64,000 nt of DNA from Centropus unirufus. Its lineage: Eukaryota; Chordata; Aves; Cuculiformes; Centropidae. The notes below the pieces were generated by a model. That model saw only the letters and a program-made list of their open reading frames with translations. It was not told where the DNA came from and did not search any database. The position numbers were made by a program, and so were the translations under genes. Shown here one piece after another: positions 36,484 to 49,400 of the stretch. Within the stretch, counting starts at the first letter, position 1; every line of letters starts with the position of its first letter. The stretch is from the NCBI GenBank assembly GCA_013397695.1, contig VYZI01000576.1:267171-331170 (forward strand), given 5' to 3'.

Positions 36484-37270
36484 GGGGGCCGTGGCGTCGA
36501 CTGGCGCGCGGGGAGCGACGCGGAACGAAAACAAAACGGGCGACGAGGAGCAGCGGCTGCACAAAATGGCGGCCGGAAAGGGAGGGGCGAAAGAGGTGGC
36601 GGTGACCGCACGGGCCGCACGCATGCGCAGAGGCCGCCATGGCGTGCGGGCGGAACTACGCATGCGTAGGGAAGATCCCGTCGTGGAGCGTGCGGGGGGG
36701 GGACTGCGCATGCGCAAAGGAACAGGGCTGGAGTACGCGCGCACCGGATCCGCCGAGCCATCCCCAGGCTGTTCCCGCCCTGGTGCGCATGCGTAGAGGA
36801 GCTCCAGCGCGAGCACACACCGCAAATGCGCATGCGTTGAAGAGGACCAACTACTCCGGAGTAGGCTGCTGCACTGCGCATGCGCCCCGACTCCTCAGGC
36901 CTGCGCGACCCCGAGTTGGTCCCCCTCGTTGCACATGCGCAGAGGAGCCCCTCCGCTACGCCAAACGCGTTTTGCACTGCGCATGCGCACCGATTCCCCC
37001 ATGCTCTCCCGCCCCGGTGTCCCCGCGCTGTGCGCATGCGCAGAACCTCGCGCACAGCCCCTCCCTCAGTAGTTCTGGCTCCGCCCCGCGCCTGCGCAGT
37101 GGGCTCTCCCCCCCTCCTTCCCCACCCCCCGCCCCCCCACACAGCCACCCCCTCAGCGCATCTTGGCCTTCCCACCATCTTGCGCTGCCGATCGCGAGCT
37201 TCGCTGCCCGGCTCCGGCGCGTCCTCCCCGCACGTTCGGGCTCGCGGCGGACTATCAGAAGGGGGCCTTG
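36484..37270. promoter_or_regulatory. Bidirectional SAFB2/SAFB promoter with NRF1-type site cluster
   Basis: 787 bp separate the two start codons. The sequence is GC- and CpG-rich with no TATA box. It holds repeated TGCGCATGCGCA-type palindromes (the NRF1 consensus is YGCGCAYGCGCR) at about 36620, 36657, 36705, 36784, 36827, 36875, 36930, 36978 and 37031. A half-like CGCCTGCGCA lies at 37089, and another copy at 37555 inside SAFB intron 1. In mammals SAFB and SAFB2 also share a short divergent promoter. NRF1 binding is inferred from the motif. Confidence 0.85.
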
Positions 37271-37459
37271 ATGGCGGAAAGTCAATCAGCGGCCGGGCTG
37301 GGGGACTTCACATCCCTCAGCGGCGCCGCGGCTCTCGGTTCGGAACCCGAAACGCGGCGGCTGAGCGAGCTGCGAGTCATCGACCTGCGCGCCGAGCTGA
37401 AACGCCGGAACCTGGACAGCGGCGGCAACAAGAGCGTCCTCATGGAGCGGCTGAGGAAG
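37271..37459 (+). CDS. SAFB: SAFB exon 1 (N-terminus and SAP domain)
   Basis: 63 codons: [16 protein letters not shown], then [19 protein letters not shown] and [13 protein letters not shown]. The start is the ATG that gives MAES, as in SAFB2. Confidence 0.95.
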
Positions 37460-40400
37460 GTGGGGAAGGAGAAGGGGGCGGGAAGGGGATAAGAAGGGTT
37501 TTGGGGGGGGGAGCGGCTCATCCGGGTCCTTTGTCCCCGGCCCCAGCGGCGCCGCGCGCATGCGTAGTGGCGGTGCGGGCCCCGAGCGGCTGCGCTGGTG
37601 GGGAGCGCGATCCGGGGCCCCGAGTCCCTCCGCGGGTCGCTTGCGTCTCCGCCGGTGTGTCCTTCCGCCGGTCCAGGTGGCCCTGGTGTTAGAAAAAGTA
37701 GTGCTGGTCCCTGTCGTAATAAGGGTCGTTTTCCCGATGGGAAAGTGGTGTGGAATGATGACGTGCCTAGGGTGGGCGGGGATAAACAATGTTAGGAGAG
37801 CGGCCTTGTTCTCCTCAGGGAAGGAGGGTGATGGGGACGTTCCGGTGAGAATCAAAAGGAAAAGGAGGGCTTTGATACAAAAAAAGGGATTCCAAAAACA
37901 AAAGGTGGAATATTTGCCTTTAAGCAAGCCTAGAGTCAAGTTCCATCAAAACAACTGTGTTTTTTGAAAGTTAGGCAGAAGGTCCCTTGGAGAGCATGTT
38001 TGGGTTTTTTTCCAGTGTTTTTCCAGACCCTTCATTCTTTGGGGATGATAACGTCTTGCGTCTGGCCTGATCTGTGCTGAACAGATGAGTTGTCTTCTTG
38101 AATGACCTCTGTTCACAGTCTTTCCTCATCTCAAACGCAAGGTCAGACACAGAGCTGGAGCCAGCTCTGAATTTCCAAATTCTGATTGTGAGACCAAAAA
38201 TGCCAGCAAATTAAAACTTGTTTGGGAATTTTGGAAAGCAAGCGTCCTTTAATCAGGGCTGGGCAACATGGAGTGTTCTCCATCAATCACATGCAGTGAG
38301 ACAAGAGCTGGGACAGAATATATTTCCCAATCACATGCATCTGTGTCATTTTCCCAGAAATCTTATGTATATTCTGTTATCTTCCTATCATGAATTTTAA
38401 TGTAGTTATGAACTCCACAACAGCCCAGTTTCTTTGTTGATTTGGAGCTGGCTGCAGCTCTGTCTGACCTGGCATACAGATAGGGAAAGACTGCAAACGG
38501 AGACAATGATAGAGAAAGACCCATCTGTTCAGCAGAGTTCATACTGAACACAAAATAAAACAGTGTCTGGAAAAACACTTTTCAAAAAAGCATGCTATAA
38601 AAATCATACTGTCAGAGGGACACTTGGTCTAACTTCTGAGAACTGCAGTTACTTGGATGAATTTAACTCTAGCTTAAATCAAAATCTTCTCCTTTTTCTA
38701 ATAGTAACTACTTTTTAGTTTAGCCCCTCAGGTCCACAAAGAGTCCAGAGTGTGGCCCCCAGGCCACTGTTGTTCTGTGGGGAGCTGTGCTGGCCTCACT
38801 CCACCACAGTCCCTGGTGTGCGCACAGCCTTCCCCTGTATCCTTTCCTGTTCCCCCAGCATAGACAGAGTCCTGAGTTGGAAGGGACCCACGAAGATCAT
38901 CAAGTCCAGGTCTAGGCTGAACACACCCAGTGACTTCAGCTGCTCCTCATACAATTTCCTCTCTAAACCCTTCACCAGCTCTGTAGCCTTACCCTAAAAG
39001 GCCCTGCATCCCTTTTCACCCCAGGCTGATTCTGCTTCCAGACTCACTCCAGTGTAAACCCGATGTGCTGTGTAACATAGTGTCCTGAGTTGGAAGGGTC
39101 CCACGGGGATCATGGATTCCAACATCTGTCCCTGCTCTGGACAACCCTAAATTCACACCATGTGTCTGAGGGTGTTGTCCAAATGCTTCTTGAGTATTAT
39201 CAGGCTTGGCGCCGTTACTGCTTCCCTGAAGAGCTGTTCCAGTGCCCCACCACCCTCGTGAGTGAAAAACTTTCTCCTAATACCCAACCTAACCCTCCCC
39301 AGGTATCTCCCTGCCATTCTGTCAGGTCTTGTCTGTGGTCACCAGAGAGAAGAGCTCAGCACCTGCTCCTCCTCGTCCCCTTAGGAGGAAGCTGTAGAGC
39401 ACAATGAGGTTCCCCCTGCAGTCTCCTCCAGACTGAACAGAACCAGTGACTTCAGCTGCTTCTCACGCGGCTTTTCCTCTAAACCCTTCCCCAGCTCCAT
39501 GCCTGCCTCTCTCCAGTGCCTTCAGATCCTTTTCATGCTGCGGTGCCCAAAACTGCACCCAGTTGCTCAAGGTGGGGCCACACCAGAGCTCAGTAGAGCG
39601 GCACAAACCCGTCCCTCAGTGGGCTGGCAGTGCCGTGTTGGATGCACCCTGGGACACAGTTGCCCCCTTGGCTGCCCTGTCTGCACTTCCCTTTTCAGGA
39701 TCTTTTCTCTTGCCTCATCTGTACGTGCTTCACCCAACTGCAGCTCTCCCACCTCTCCAGGATGTGTTTTCAGAGACCTCCATGGGCAGCACAGTTGGCT
39801 CAGACCCTTTTATAGATTCTAATAGGCCTGCAGTGAGGAAAAAACCCTCAATGGGATCCACTTGAGTTCCTGTAGTGATCACTGTGAGTTTTATATGAAT
39901 AAAGAGCTTCTATGCTGGGTAGGGAGCAGTTTACAGAGGAGGGAAACTTTACCTCTCAATCATAGCTTGATTTGGCTGTGAGGCTGTGTTACAATGTCTG
40001 TGTTTCTAATAGCTGATACAGCTGTTTGGCTGTCAGACCTGAACTAGGATGGGATGTTGATGTCCTTCCATCTGGACAATCCTTAAGTCATGATTTAACC
40101 CTAACAAGCAGCTACGTACCACACGGCCACTCAGATAACCCCATCCCCCCAGCAGGATGAGAGGGAGAATTGGAAGGGTACAAGTGAGAGAAGACTCAGG
40201 AGTTGAGAGAAAACCAGTTTGGCAATTTTTTAAACTGGGGGGACAAAAAAGTACAAAAACACCCAAGAAAAGTATGTGATTTAAAAGAAAACAATTGCTC
40301 GATGTCAACCGATCGATGCCAAGACAGTCCCCAGGTAATCAGCCCCGCCAGCTTCCACCCTGAACAGTTTTATTGCTGAGCAGGACATCATATGATTTGG

Positions 40401-43400
40401 AATATCCCTTTGCCAGCTGGGATCAGCTGTCCAAGCTGTGTCTCCTCCCAGCTTGTTGCTCACCCCCTTCATGCTCACTGGTGAAGCAGCACGAGAAGCA
40501 GAAGATGCCTTGACACTGTGTAAGCACTGCTCAGCAATTAAAAACCCATCCCTCGTTATCAACACTAAATCCAAACAGCCTGCTGTGACAAAGTTGAACT
40601 GTCCCAGTATGAATGCACACAGTTAATACAATCAGTCTTGTGCTGTTGTCTCTGCCAGGCCATTGAGGAGGAAGGAGGAGATCCTGATGAAATCCCTGTG
40701 GCCCCAGAACTGACCAACAAGAGAACGCCCAAAAGAACTAGCAAAGGTACAGAAGCCATACAGTTCCTTTGTTTCCATGTGGTTAGAACTTAGCCTACAA
40801 TGTTGATTTCTTCTGTTTTGTTGGTTTAACTGCTTTAAAAACCTGCTTTTCCTTTTTCCCCTATGGCAAACAGTAAAGTTCTGCTGGGTTAGGGAGCAAT
40901 AATGAGTTTAAACAATAATATGAGACCTGATCATACTACATAGAATCACCAGGTTGGAAAAGACCTTTGAGATTATCTAGTCCAACCGTACCTGTCTGCC
41001 ACTAAAGCAGATCCTTGAGCACCTTATCTCCCCGTCCTTTAAACTTGCTACTTGTTAGGAAATGTTGAAACCGGGAGGTGACCCCATAAGTTGCAGGGAT
41101 TTCTACGCGTGACTATGAGTGATGCATTTAGAACCATTGCTGCAAAAATAAACACAACTTTTGTTAGTGTCCTGTTTCACTTTTATAACTTCCTTTGAAA
41201 ATAAACTGCTCTGAAATAGCTTATTAGAAATATATCGTACTTCAAAAACATTATCTGTTGTGTGGGCCGTATTCCCTGTGGTTGGTTTGATTTGCTTGTA
41301 GCCAGTTTTTCAAAGATACTTTCTTAAAAATATACTTTTAAGATACTAAAAAGATACTTTTAAAAGATCTTAAAAGACACTTTCTGAAACCTTTCGGCTA
41401 CTTTTTTTAAGACAATTGGTTAAAACCAGAAAGAGCAGTTGGTTTGGTATGGTAGTATGCTGGTGGCAGATGTGGCTAAATGTGATCTGTCTGCCCAAGA
41501 TCTTAAAAGTGAAGACTAATTTGAGATCAGTGTGATTATTTAGTCCTTTAAGTGGCAATAGGGAGGAATTTTTAGCCATTATAGAGTGTTTCTTTTAAAA
41601 GGAGCACCTCATTAGGCAATGGTGTCTCTAAGTTGTGGAATGAGAGCAGTTTTGAAAACTGTTGCTGTGCTACTTTGAGTTCACATTTGTGCCATTCACT
41701 TGTATTGAATAGCACGTCGTCCTCTGTTATATCCAGGCAGACCTGAACTTCAGAATGAGAGGCTTAATGATCCTCTGCTCAAACAAACTCGGTGTTGAAC
41801 AGATAATTCAGAGAGGAGTAGACACAATTGGAAATTTAGCGCTGTATCTTACTTTGGTGATACTGCTTTTAGGAAGAAAACCAGAAGAAGAGGGTGTTGA
41901 AGACAATGGACTAGAAGAAAACTCCAGAGATGGACAGGTAAATGAGATTATGATTGGTGCCACTAAGAAAATGTATCATTGAACCCACCATAAATACACA
42001 TTTACCCTTTTCTTGCTGTAGGAGGATATCGAAGCAAGCCTGGACACCTTGCAAGATATTGACATGATGGATATTAGTGTGTTAGATGAAGCTGAAATCG
42101 ATAACAGCAGTGCTGTAGACTGTGGAGAAGACTATAGCCCGGAAAATGTTCTTGATTCTCTGTCTGATAACAAAGACAATGTTGAAGCAGAAATTAAAGA
42201 ACTTCCAGATCAGCTAACAGAAAATGAGGTGAGTGAGTAGAGATGTCTGGGCAACCTGTTCCACTCCCCAGATACTATCCTTCCTTGGGTCTTTATAAGT
42301 CTCTTTAGAATCATGAATCACCAGGTTGGAGAAGATCTTTGAGATCGAGTCCAACCGTACCTGTCCACTTCTAAACCAGATCCCTGAACACCTCAGCTGC
42401 CTGTCTTTTAAACCCCTCCAGGGATGGGGACTCCACCACCTCCTTGTGCAGCCGTTCCAGGGCCTGTGAACCCTTTCAGTGAAGAATTTTTTCTTGATGT
42501 CCAGCCTGACCCTGCCCTGGTGCAGCTTGAGGCCATTCCCCCTTGTCCAATTCCCTGCTAGTTGGGCAAAGAGCCCAGCACTCGCCTTTCCACACCCTCC
42601 TTTCAGGCAGTTGGAGGCAGGGAGGAGGTCTCCCCTCAGCCTTCTCTTCTCCAGTTTGAGCAACTCCTGCTCCCTCAGCCGCTCCCCATGAGATTTCTTC
42701 TCCAGTCCAACTCTTACTTTAGGCTGTTCACTCCCAGAACTGAACGTGCTGTCCTTCCTTGCATCCTTATGGGCTGGGGTTTGTGTTATTTTTTTAACTT
42801 TGCTTTATTTTAGGCCTGTGGTTTCTGTCTCAACTTTTTATCATTTGACTCCTGAAAACAGAGGCATTGCAGCAACATCCAGTTAACCTGAAAGGCAGCT
42901 TTCTGGTCTTCTGTAAATAAGTCCTGTTGTGTATCATGTAACCAGGGAGCATTGATTGAGTCTTGCCATCAGTTCTTAAGGAAGGAAGATTTGGAGAACA
43001 TGATTTGTTTTCAGAAAAGCAGCAACTTAAAGTCAGCTTCATCTCTGATTTCTTTTTCTCAGTTAGAAACTAAAGAAGGAAAATAGTGGGCAGAGGGAAA
43101 ACCATGTTATGTAGAGAAACCACAGCAATGTGAAATACTTCTCCTCTTTAAATCAGAGTAAATTTGGAGTACACAATGTCACGTTGAAATTAAAATGAAA
43201 GATAACTGAAGAAAGGTAATGAATCATCAGGTCTATTTAAATGTTGCTCCTCATCCTCAGTCACAATCTGAAGTGGCAATTGAGAACTGTTGAATACTGG
43301 AAAACATTCCTGGTGTTACTGCTAGGGAAAATTAAATACAGGAGAGCTCTGTAAGTTGATGTTACTTTTGGTAAGAAATGCAATAATTCCTTTTCTGCTC

Positions 43401-46400
43401 TTTTAGGAAGATTATGATGAAATGGAAAACAATTTGGATTCCTCCTCTTCTGATTTAATTGAAATGAAGGTAAATGAAAATGTAGCTGTGTTTTGGTTTG
43501 TTATTGTATCACTATTCACTCTGTGCTCATACTGCAAAAAAACGTGACCACAATATGAAATCGTAACAGAATGCAAGAGCTGCGTGATCTCACTCAGAGT
43601 TTCATGAGATTTCATGTCACACGAAAATGCCCTTTGTTTTTCCCTGCTTGCAAGTTGCTTCTCCCGAATTCCTCCAGTTCTGTAGCACATAAAAATCATA
43701 GAATCCCCAGGTTGGAAAAGACCTTTGAGATCATTGAGTCCAACAGTACCTGTCTGCCACTAAACAAGATCCTTGAGCACCTCATCTCCCCACCTTTTAA
43801 ATACATCCAGGGATGGGGGCTCCACCCCCTCTCTGTGCAGCCTCTGCCAGGGCCTGAGAACCCTTTCAGTGAAGACTTTTTCCCTGACGGCCAATCTGAC
43901 CCTGCCCTGGTGTAGCTTGAGGCCATTCCACATCGTCCCGTTGCCTGTCACTTGGGCAAAGAGCCCAGCACCCACCTCACCACAACCTCCTTTCAGGCAG
44001 TTGAGGCCTCCCCTCAGCCTCCTCCAAGCTGAACAACCCCAGCTCCCTCAGCTGCTCTTCACAACCCTTGTTCTCCAGCCCCTTCCCAGCTCCGTTCCCT
44101 TCTCTGGATGCTCTCCAAGCCCTAGATGTCCTTTTAGTGAGGGGCCCAAAACTGAGCCCAGGATTCAAAACCGATAATGAAGGCATTATGGATCTTCATC
44201 CATTGATTTCTTCTTTCTCCTGCTGATTATATCAGGTAGTGGCTGGATTTATTTCTCCCTGTGCAGTTGCTGTGGTGCACAAAGATAACTTTACCAGTCT
44301 CTTTAACATTCCAAGTTAGAGAAGAGAATGCATTGTGACCAATATTCTCATTGACTTTAATGTGCCAGAAACATAACTCATATAAAATGGTTCCAGTGGC
44401 TGGTGGAAAAAAAGTGCCGTAGTAGGATAATTCATCTAGTTTTTCAGTCATGATATTGGGCCAGGGTAGCTATTCTGTGCTGCAAAATATGCTGATATAA
44501 AATCCTCATTCTTTGTTTCTTTCCCCAAACAGAAAATGGAGACACTACACCTGGAGCCAGGTACTGTTAAAGAAAAACGTATTCCTGTCTTTTCAACTAA
44601 TACTTTTTAAACCATTAACTATTAAAAAACCCCCAAGCAAACAAACATAATTTACATGATTTTTAAGATGGACAATCCAGATCATGCAGGGTCATAGAGA
44701 TTGGAAACCCAATCATATCCCCAGATCTGTGAAGTGATGCTTGTCAGCTTTGAACAATTTCCAGTGAAATGAAATGAAATGGTTTAAAAACCTGTTAAAA
44801 CACAATAAATGGATTTAGAGAAGTTAAACACAGTTTAAAAGCTAAAGATGCTACCTGTAAACAGATCTTGTGATATCGCACACACCTTAACTCTTGTTAC
44901 TAAGTAGAGGACAGTGAAAGCAGTAAAAAGCTATTGTAGGGCATTAAAATGTAAAGATTAGTTACTGGATACAGAAGAAAGAAGAGTTTCTTCATGGAAA
45001 TTTCATACAGATACTTTTCACTTTCTGGACTGCAAACACACTCACGCACCACCAGAAGATGCCCAGTTCTCATGTTGGACTCTGCTAAAAAGAATATCAC
45101 AGAAATTAAAAAATTGAACCCTCAAACGTTCAGTTAAACCTCTTGGACTCTGGAAGCTAAACTAGAGAAGAAACAGAGGTGAACGCTTTGATGAAGAATA
45201 TCAAGGATGAGCCAGAAGGTTTTTGTTAAGTCTGTGGGGGCATTTTCCTTGCCTGTTTACAGTGCAGGGCTGGTGTGGTAGTCGGTGAGAGAGGAGTTAG
45301 CGTAGGGCTGTTAACACTGTGTACACTTAGGGTTTTCCAATCTCTGTGTAGCTTAGAAGTTCTCTTGGTGTTAGTGTGGCAGCCATGCCAGTTCCACGTT
45401 TGTGATTGCTGTATTTCCCTGGTGATTAAATCTTGTGCCATTCTATTCCTGTTAAATCCGTAGAAAATGAGAAAATACTCGACATTTTGGGGGAATCTTG
45501 TAAATCTGAAGTACTTAACGAAGACAGTTCCGAAGCGGAGCAGGCGCATGCACAGGAAGCGAGTACCGCGGTGCCGGGCAAGAGGCAGGCGGAGGAAGAG
45601 GACGCTCTTGGTGCCGCTCAGTCGGAGGAAGAGGCTTTAGATTTGGCCAGCAAGCCGGCACAAGCTTTGGCAAGGAAGGAAGCGAAGCGTTTAGTTGTAG
45701 CAAAAGGGGAGACAAGTGAACAGACACTAGAGGAAGAGAAGCCGGACTGTGAATGCATAGGAGTAGAGAGCGTAAGCGATCAGAGTAGCAAACGCTGCCA
45801 AGGCCTGGAAGCCTCTAGTGGGGAAACAGCGGAGAAAGGCGCAGGCCCCGAAGGCAAAGCTAGCAAAGAAGATGGCAAGAGAAGCGAAGAGAAAGCTAAT
45901 TCTGAGGAACCCCCTGCTCCTAAAGAGTCCTCAGCCAGTGAGGGGGCTGATCAGAAAAAGAGGTTTGTTTTTTCTCCGTTCTAGCCCAGATGCTATCATT
46001 TTTCATTGGTCGTTAAGTGATGCCAATAAGCTGTTTCCTTCAATTGGCCACCGCCAGTGCTGAAATTGTAGCCTATTCCTAAAGAGTCTGTTTTGTTTCT
46101 ACATGTGCAGACGTTTTATTTCTTGTTTTAAGCGCAGAGGGTTTGATTTCTTTCCTTCCTCAACCTTCAAAGGTTGTTTTCTTAAAATTACTGTTATTTG
46201 TAAACCTCTTCCTAATATAAGTCTTGTTTAAGAATCTGACTTCAGTATTTCATGTCAGATTTCTTAAGTATTCAAAGGTGTGTTTTCATTTGCAACGTAT
46301 TTTCTGGTAGGTATTTAATTTTAGCATTTTTTATCATTCATAATTAGTCAGTTTTCTTTCTGACTTGAATAATGTGGTGTTTTGTCTTTAGCTCTGTGGA

Positions 46401-49400
46401 GGAAGAGAGAGATACAAAGATAAGCCCAAAGGATGATAAAGGTATGTTTGTTTCCAAAACCCAAGCTTTTCATCATCACTTGGTGGAATGATTGCTCTGT
46501 TGGATGGGATATTTTCTAGAACCATAGAATCACCAGGTTGGTTGTGGATTGAGAAAACTCATCTTGAAGTTTGCCTTGAAAACAGTCTTGAGGAGCTTGG
46601 GTGTCTCACAACATCCTTGCCCCTGTGTACCTTCCTTTACAGGATGGTGCTGTGTTCTGTTACATCTGTTTAAATCACTTTCTGGCTTTATGCTGGGGAG
46701 CGGCAGCTATTTCCTTGTGTAACTCTGCATGCAGAGCAAAGTGGTTGAGCCAGAGGAGCTAAATACAAGTCAGTTCTGACTTGCATGTTGCCATTTCCAC
46801 TCCTGTATGTAAGGATTTTAGTTAGAACACAGAGTTGTCCACACTCTGTGCATTCATCCTAAGAGATACATTAATATGAGTAGAAAAATTTATGAGCTCC
46901 TATGTCTGGTGGACTTGGCAGTCACTTTATACTTATCTGAAAGATGCCTCCGGTGTTGAGGGTTGGATCCCAGTGCCTGTATTGCTCAGTTTCTTGGTTA
47001 AATAAGATTTTATAGTCCCAGTCTTTGCCTTCCAAGTGCAACACCTTTGCAGGAGCACTTATTTTAAATCTTATGGGAGGGGAAAACCTGGAGTTGTTAA
47101 GACTGCTCAAATCTTCTTCAAAAAGGACATTAGCAGAGGTTAAATAATCTAACAAATCATCGGTAAAGTTAGAAGAAAGTGCTCATTTTTATCTTTCTCC
47201 AGGATGCAGGTGGCTGGTTTAGAATTCTAAAGGAGGTATGTGAAATAAAAGCATCAAAGCCTTCACTCAGGTGTTTGAAACACCAAGACAATGCATATCC
47301 CATGAGTTTGCACACAGGCACACCTTTGTCTGTTCCGTTCTTAAGATAATGATCAGTGTGGGCTTTGTCTCCTTTTAACCCTCTTTAACAGAAAGAGATT
47401 GGCACAAACGATTGCATCCTTCCTAGGGGACTTGCATGAATATTAACAGTCTTGTCAGGGCTAAGGCCATGTTTGAGACTATAATAAAAATTACCAGGAA
47501 GGAGGAGACGGAAAAACACCCAAATAAAGTATCATTTTAGAAAGGTTTTGGAAGAAAGGAGAAATTTCGTATATCAAAAAGCAGCTAGTTTGGGAGCTGG
47601 TGGCTGGACTGAAATCTCCTCCACTCCATTCCTTGAAGCTGAACACTACCAAGACTGAAAAAAGGAGAGCAAAGGTATTTCAAAGGAGACTGGGAACAGC
47701 ACCCCTGCTGTTCTCTGTGCTGAAAAGCAAACACTAAATCTTGGAGTTCATCTAGAACACTTCTACCCCCTAGACACGGGGTTGTCTGACTTTAAAAGAG
47801 CACAAGTATTAAAAGATATATCTAGTTTAGATGCCAGGTTGGATGGGTGTTCCATACTTCCTTGCATGGCTGAAGAAAGCCAGATCTGTTCTCTTGTAAT
47901 TGAGGTCACGAGCCTCACTCCCCAGCTGGGGAATTTGCCTGGGCAGAAACAGGAGAGAAATGTTCTTGTTTTCTTTATGGTGCCTTTCCTTGAGGGGGAC
48001 AATAAGTCTGCATCCCATCATTGTTCTTTTGGAGTCAGAGGTAAGGAGGACAAGATCTGAGCAATACATGAGCATCAACACAGTTCCCACAGCTCCAGCA
48101 GGTCTTTCTGTCTTCTCTTGTAATCACAGAGTTCTTAGGATATATCCAGGCACATTCTGAAGAGCCGCAGGTGCTTCATAGGTGCCCAACCCCCTTTTCT
48201 TTATCAAAGAATGACAGAACTTCCTTCTGTACATGTGTTAAAGCTTGTAGTTCCACGTTAAACTTCTCTGCTTGCCTTCAGGAATGTGCATTGAGGGGGG
48301 GAGGTTGTTATGCCTTGCATTTTGTTTGCTCTCTGTTTTTAAAAATAATACAAAGATCTGTGGAACTGCACCTTTTTAATTCAGAAGAAATTATTTAAAT
48401 TAGGGGTTTGGGTGTGTTTTGGGTTCGTTTGTTGTCCTCATTAGGTCGTCCTGGCAACGGTTCTGGTAGAAACTTCTGGGTGAGTGGTCTGGCTTCCACT
48501 ACTAGAGCTACGGATCTGAAGAATCTGTTCAGCAAATATGGGAAGGTAAGGGGTTGGTTTGTTTGGGTTTTCTTTGCTTGAAACTGTCTTAATTTAAAGA
48601 TTTGCTTACACTTTTGTCACTGAAAATAGCCACAAAAGGAAACAAATTGTCAAAAATAGTGTGGGATATAGAGGAAAAAATGGCCAAAGTACGCACTGAA
48701 TGACTGCTTTTTTATTTTAACTAGGTTCTTACTCCCTTTATAATTAAGGAAAATGATGTTGATGTAAAGTAAAATGTTCTTCAGAACAGAATTCAGTCTT
48801 TGGCTTCCATCTTGCTCTCAATGGGAGCCTCTCAGTGGCTCCCGTTGATTCATAGAATCACCAGGCTGGAAAAGACCTTTAAGATCATTGAGTCCAACCA
48901 TCCCTGTCTGCTACTAAATGAGATCCCTGAGCACCTCATCTGCCCGGCTTTTAAACCCCTCTGGGGTGGGGACTGCACCCCCTCCGTGTGCAGCCTCTGC
49001 CAGTGCTTGATAATTGTTTTGGCAAATAATTTTTCCTGATGTCCAACCTGACCCTGCCCTGGTGCAGCTTGAGCCCATTCCCCCTCATCCCATCCCCTGT
49101 CACTTGGGAGAAGAGCCCAGCACTCACCTCTCCACCCCCTCCTTTCAGGCACTTGGAGGCAGGGATGAGGTCTCTCCTCAGCCTCCGCTTCTCCAGGCTG
49201 AACAGCCCCAGCCCCTGTAAGATTTATTCTCCAGGCACTTCACCAGCTTCGTTCCCCCTCTCTGAATGCACTCCAGCCCCTCAGTGTCCTTGGAGTGAGG
49301 GGCACAAAACTGAACCCAGTGTTCAACTTTTTCAGCATTGCATTGGTAATGGAAGCTACTCTAACTCCTTTCTTTTCTGAAGGTGATCGGTGCTAAAGTG

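Noticed and set aside
36393..37178. 261-codon and other long frames across the SAFB2/SAFB promoter
   Set aside because: GC-rich promoter DNA rarely contains stops. The repeated MRxxC-like peptides are just the CGCATGCGC palindromes.
46521..46545. Short 'atagaatcaccaggttgg' piece
   Set aside because: Only about 25 bp match a CR1 tail, too short to call as a separate element.
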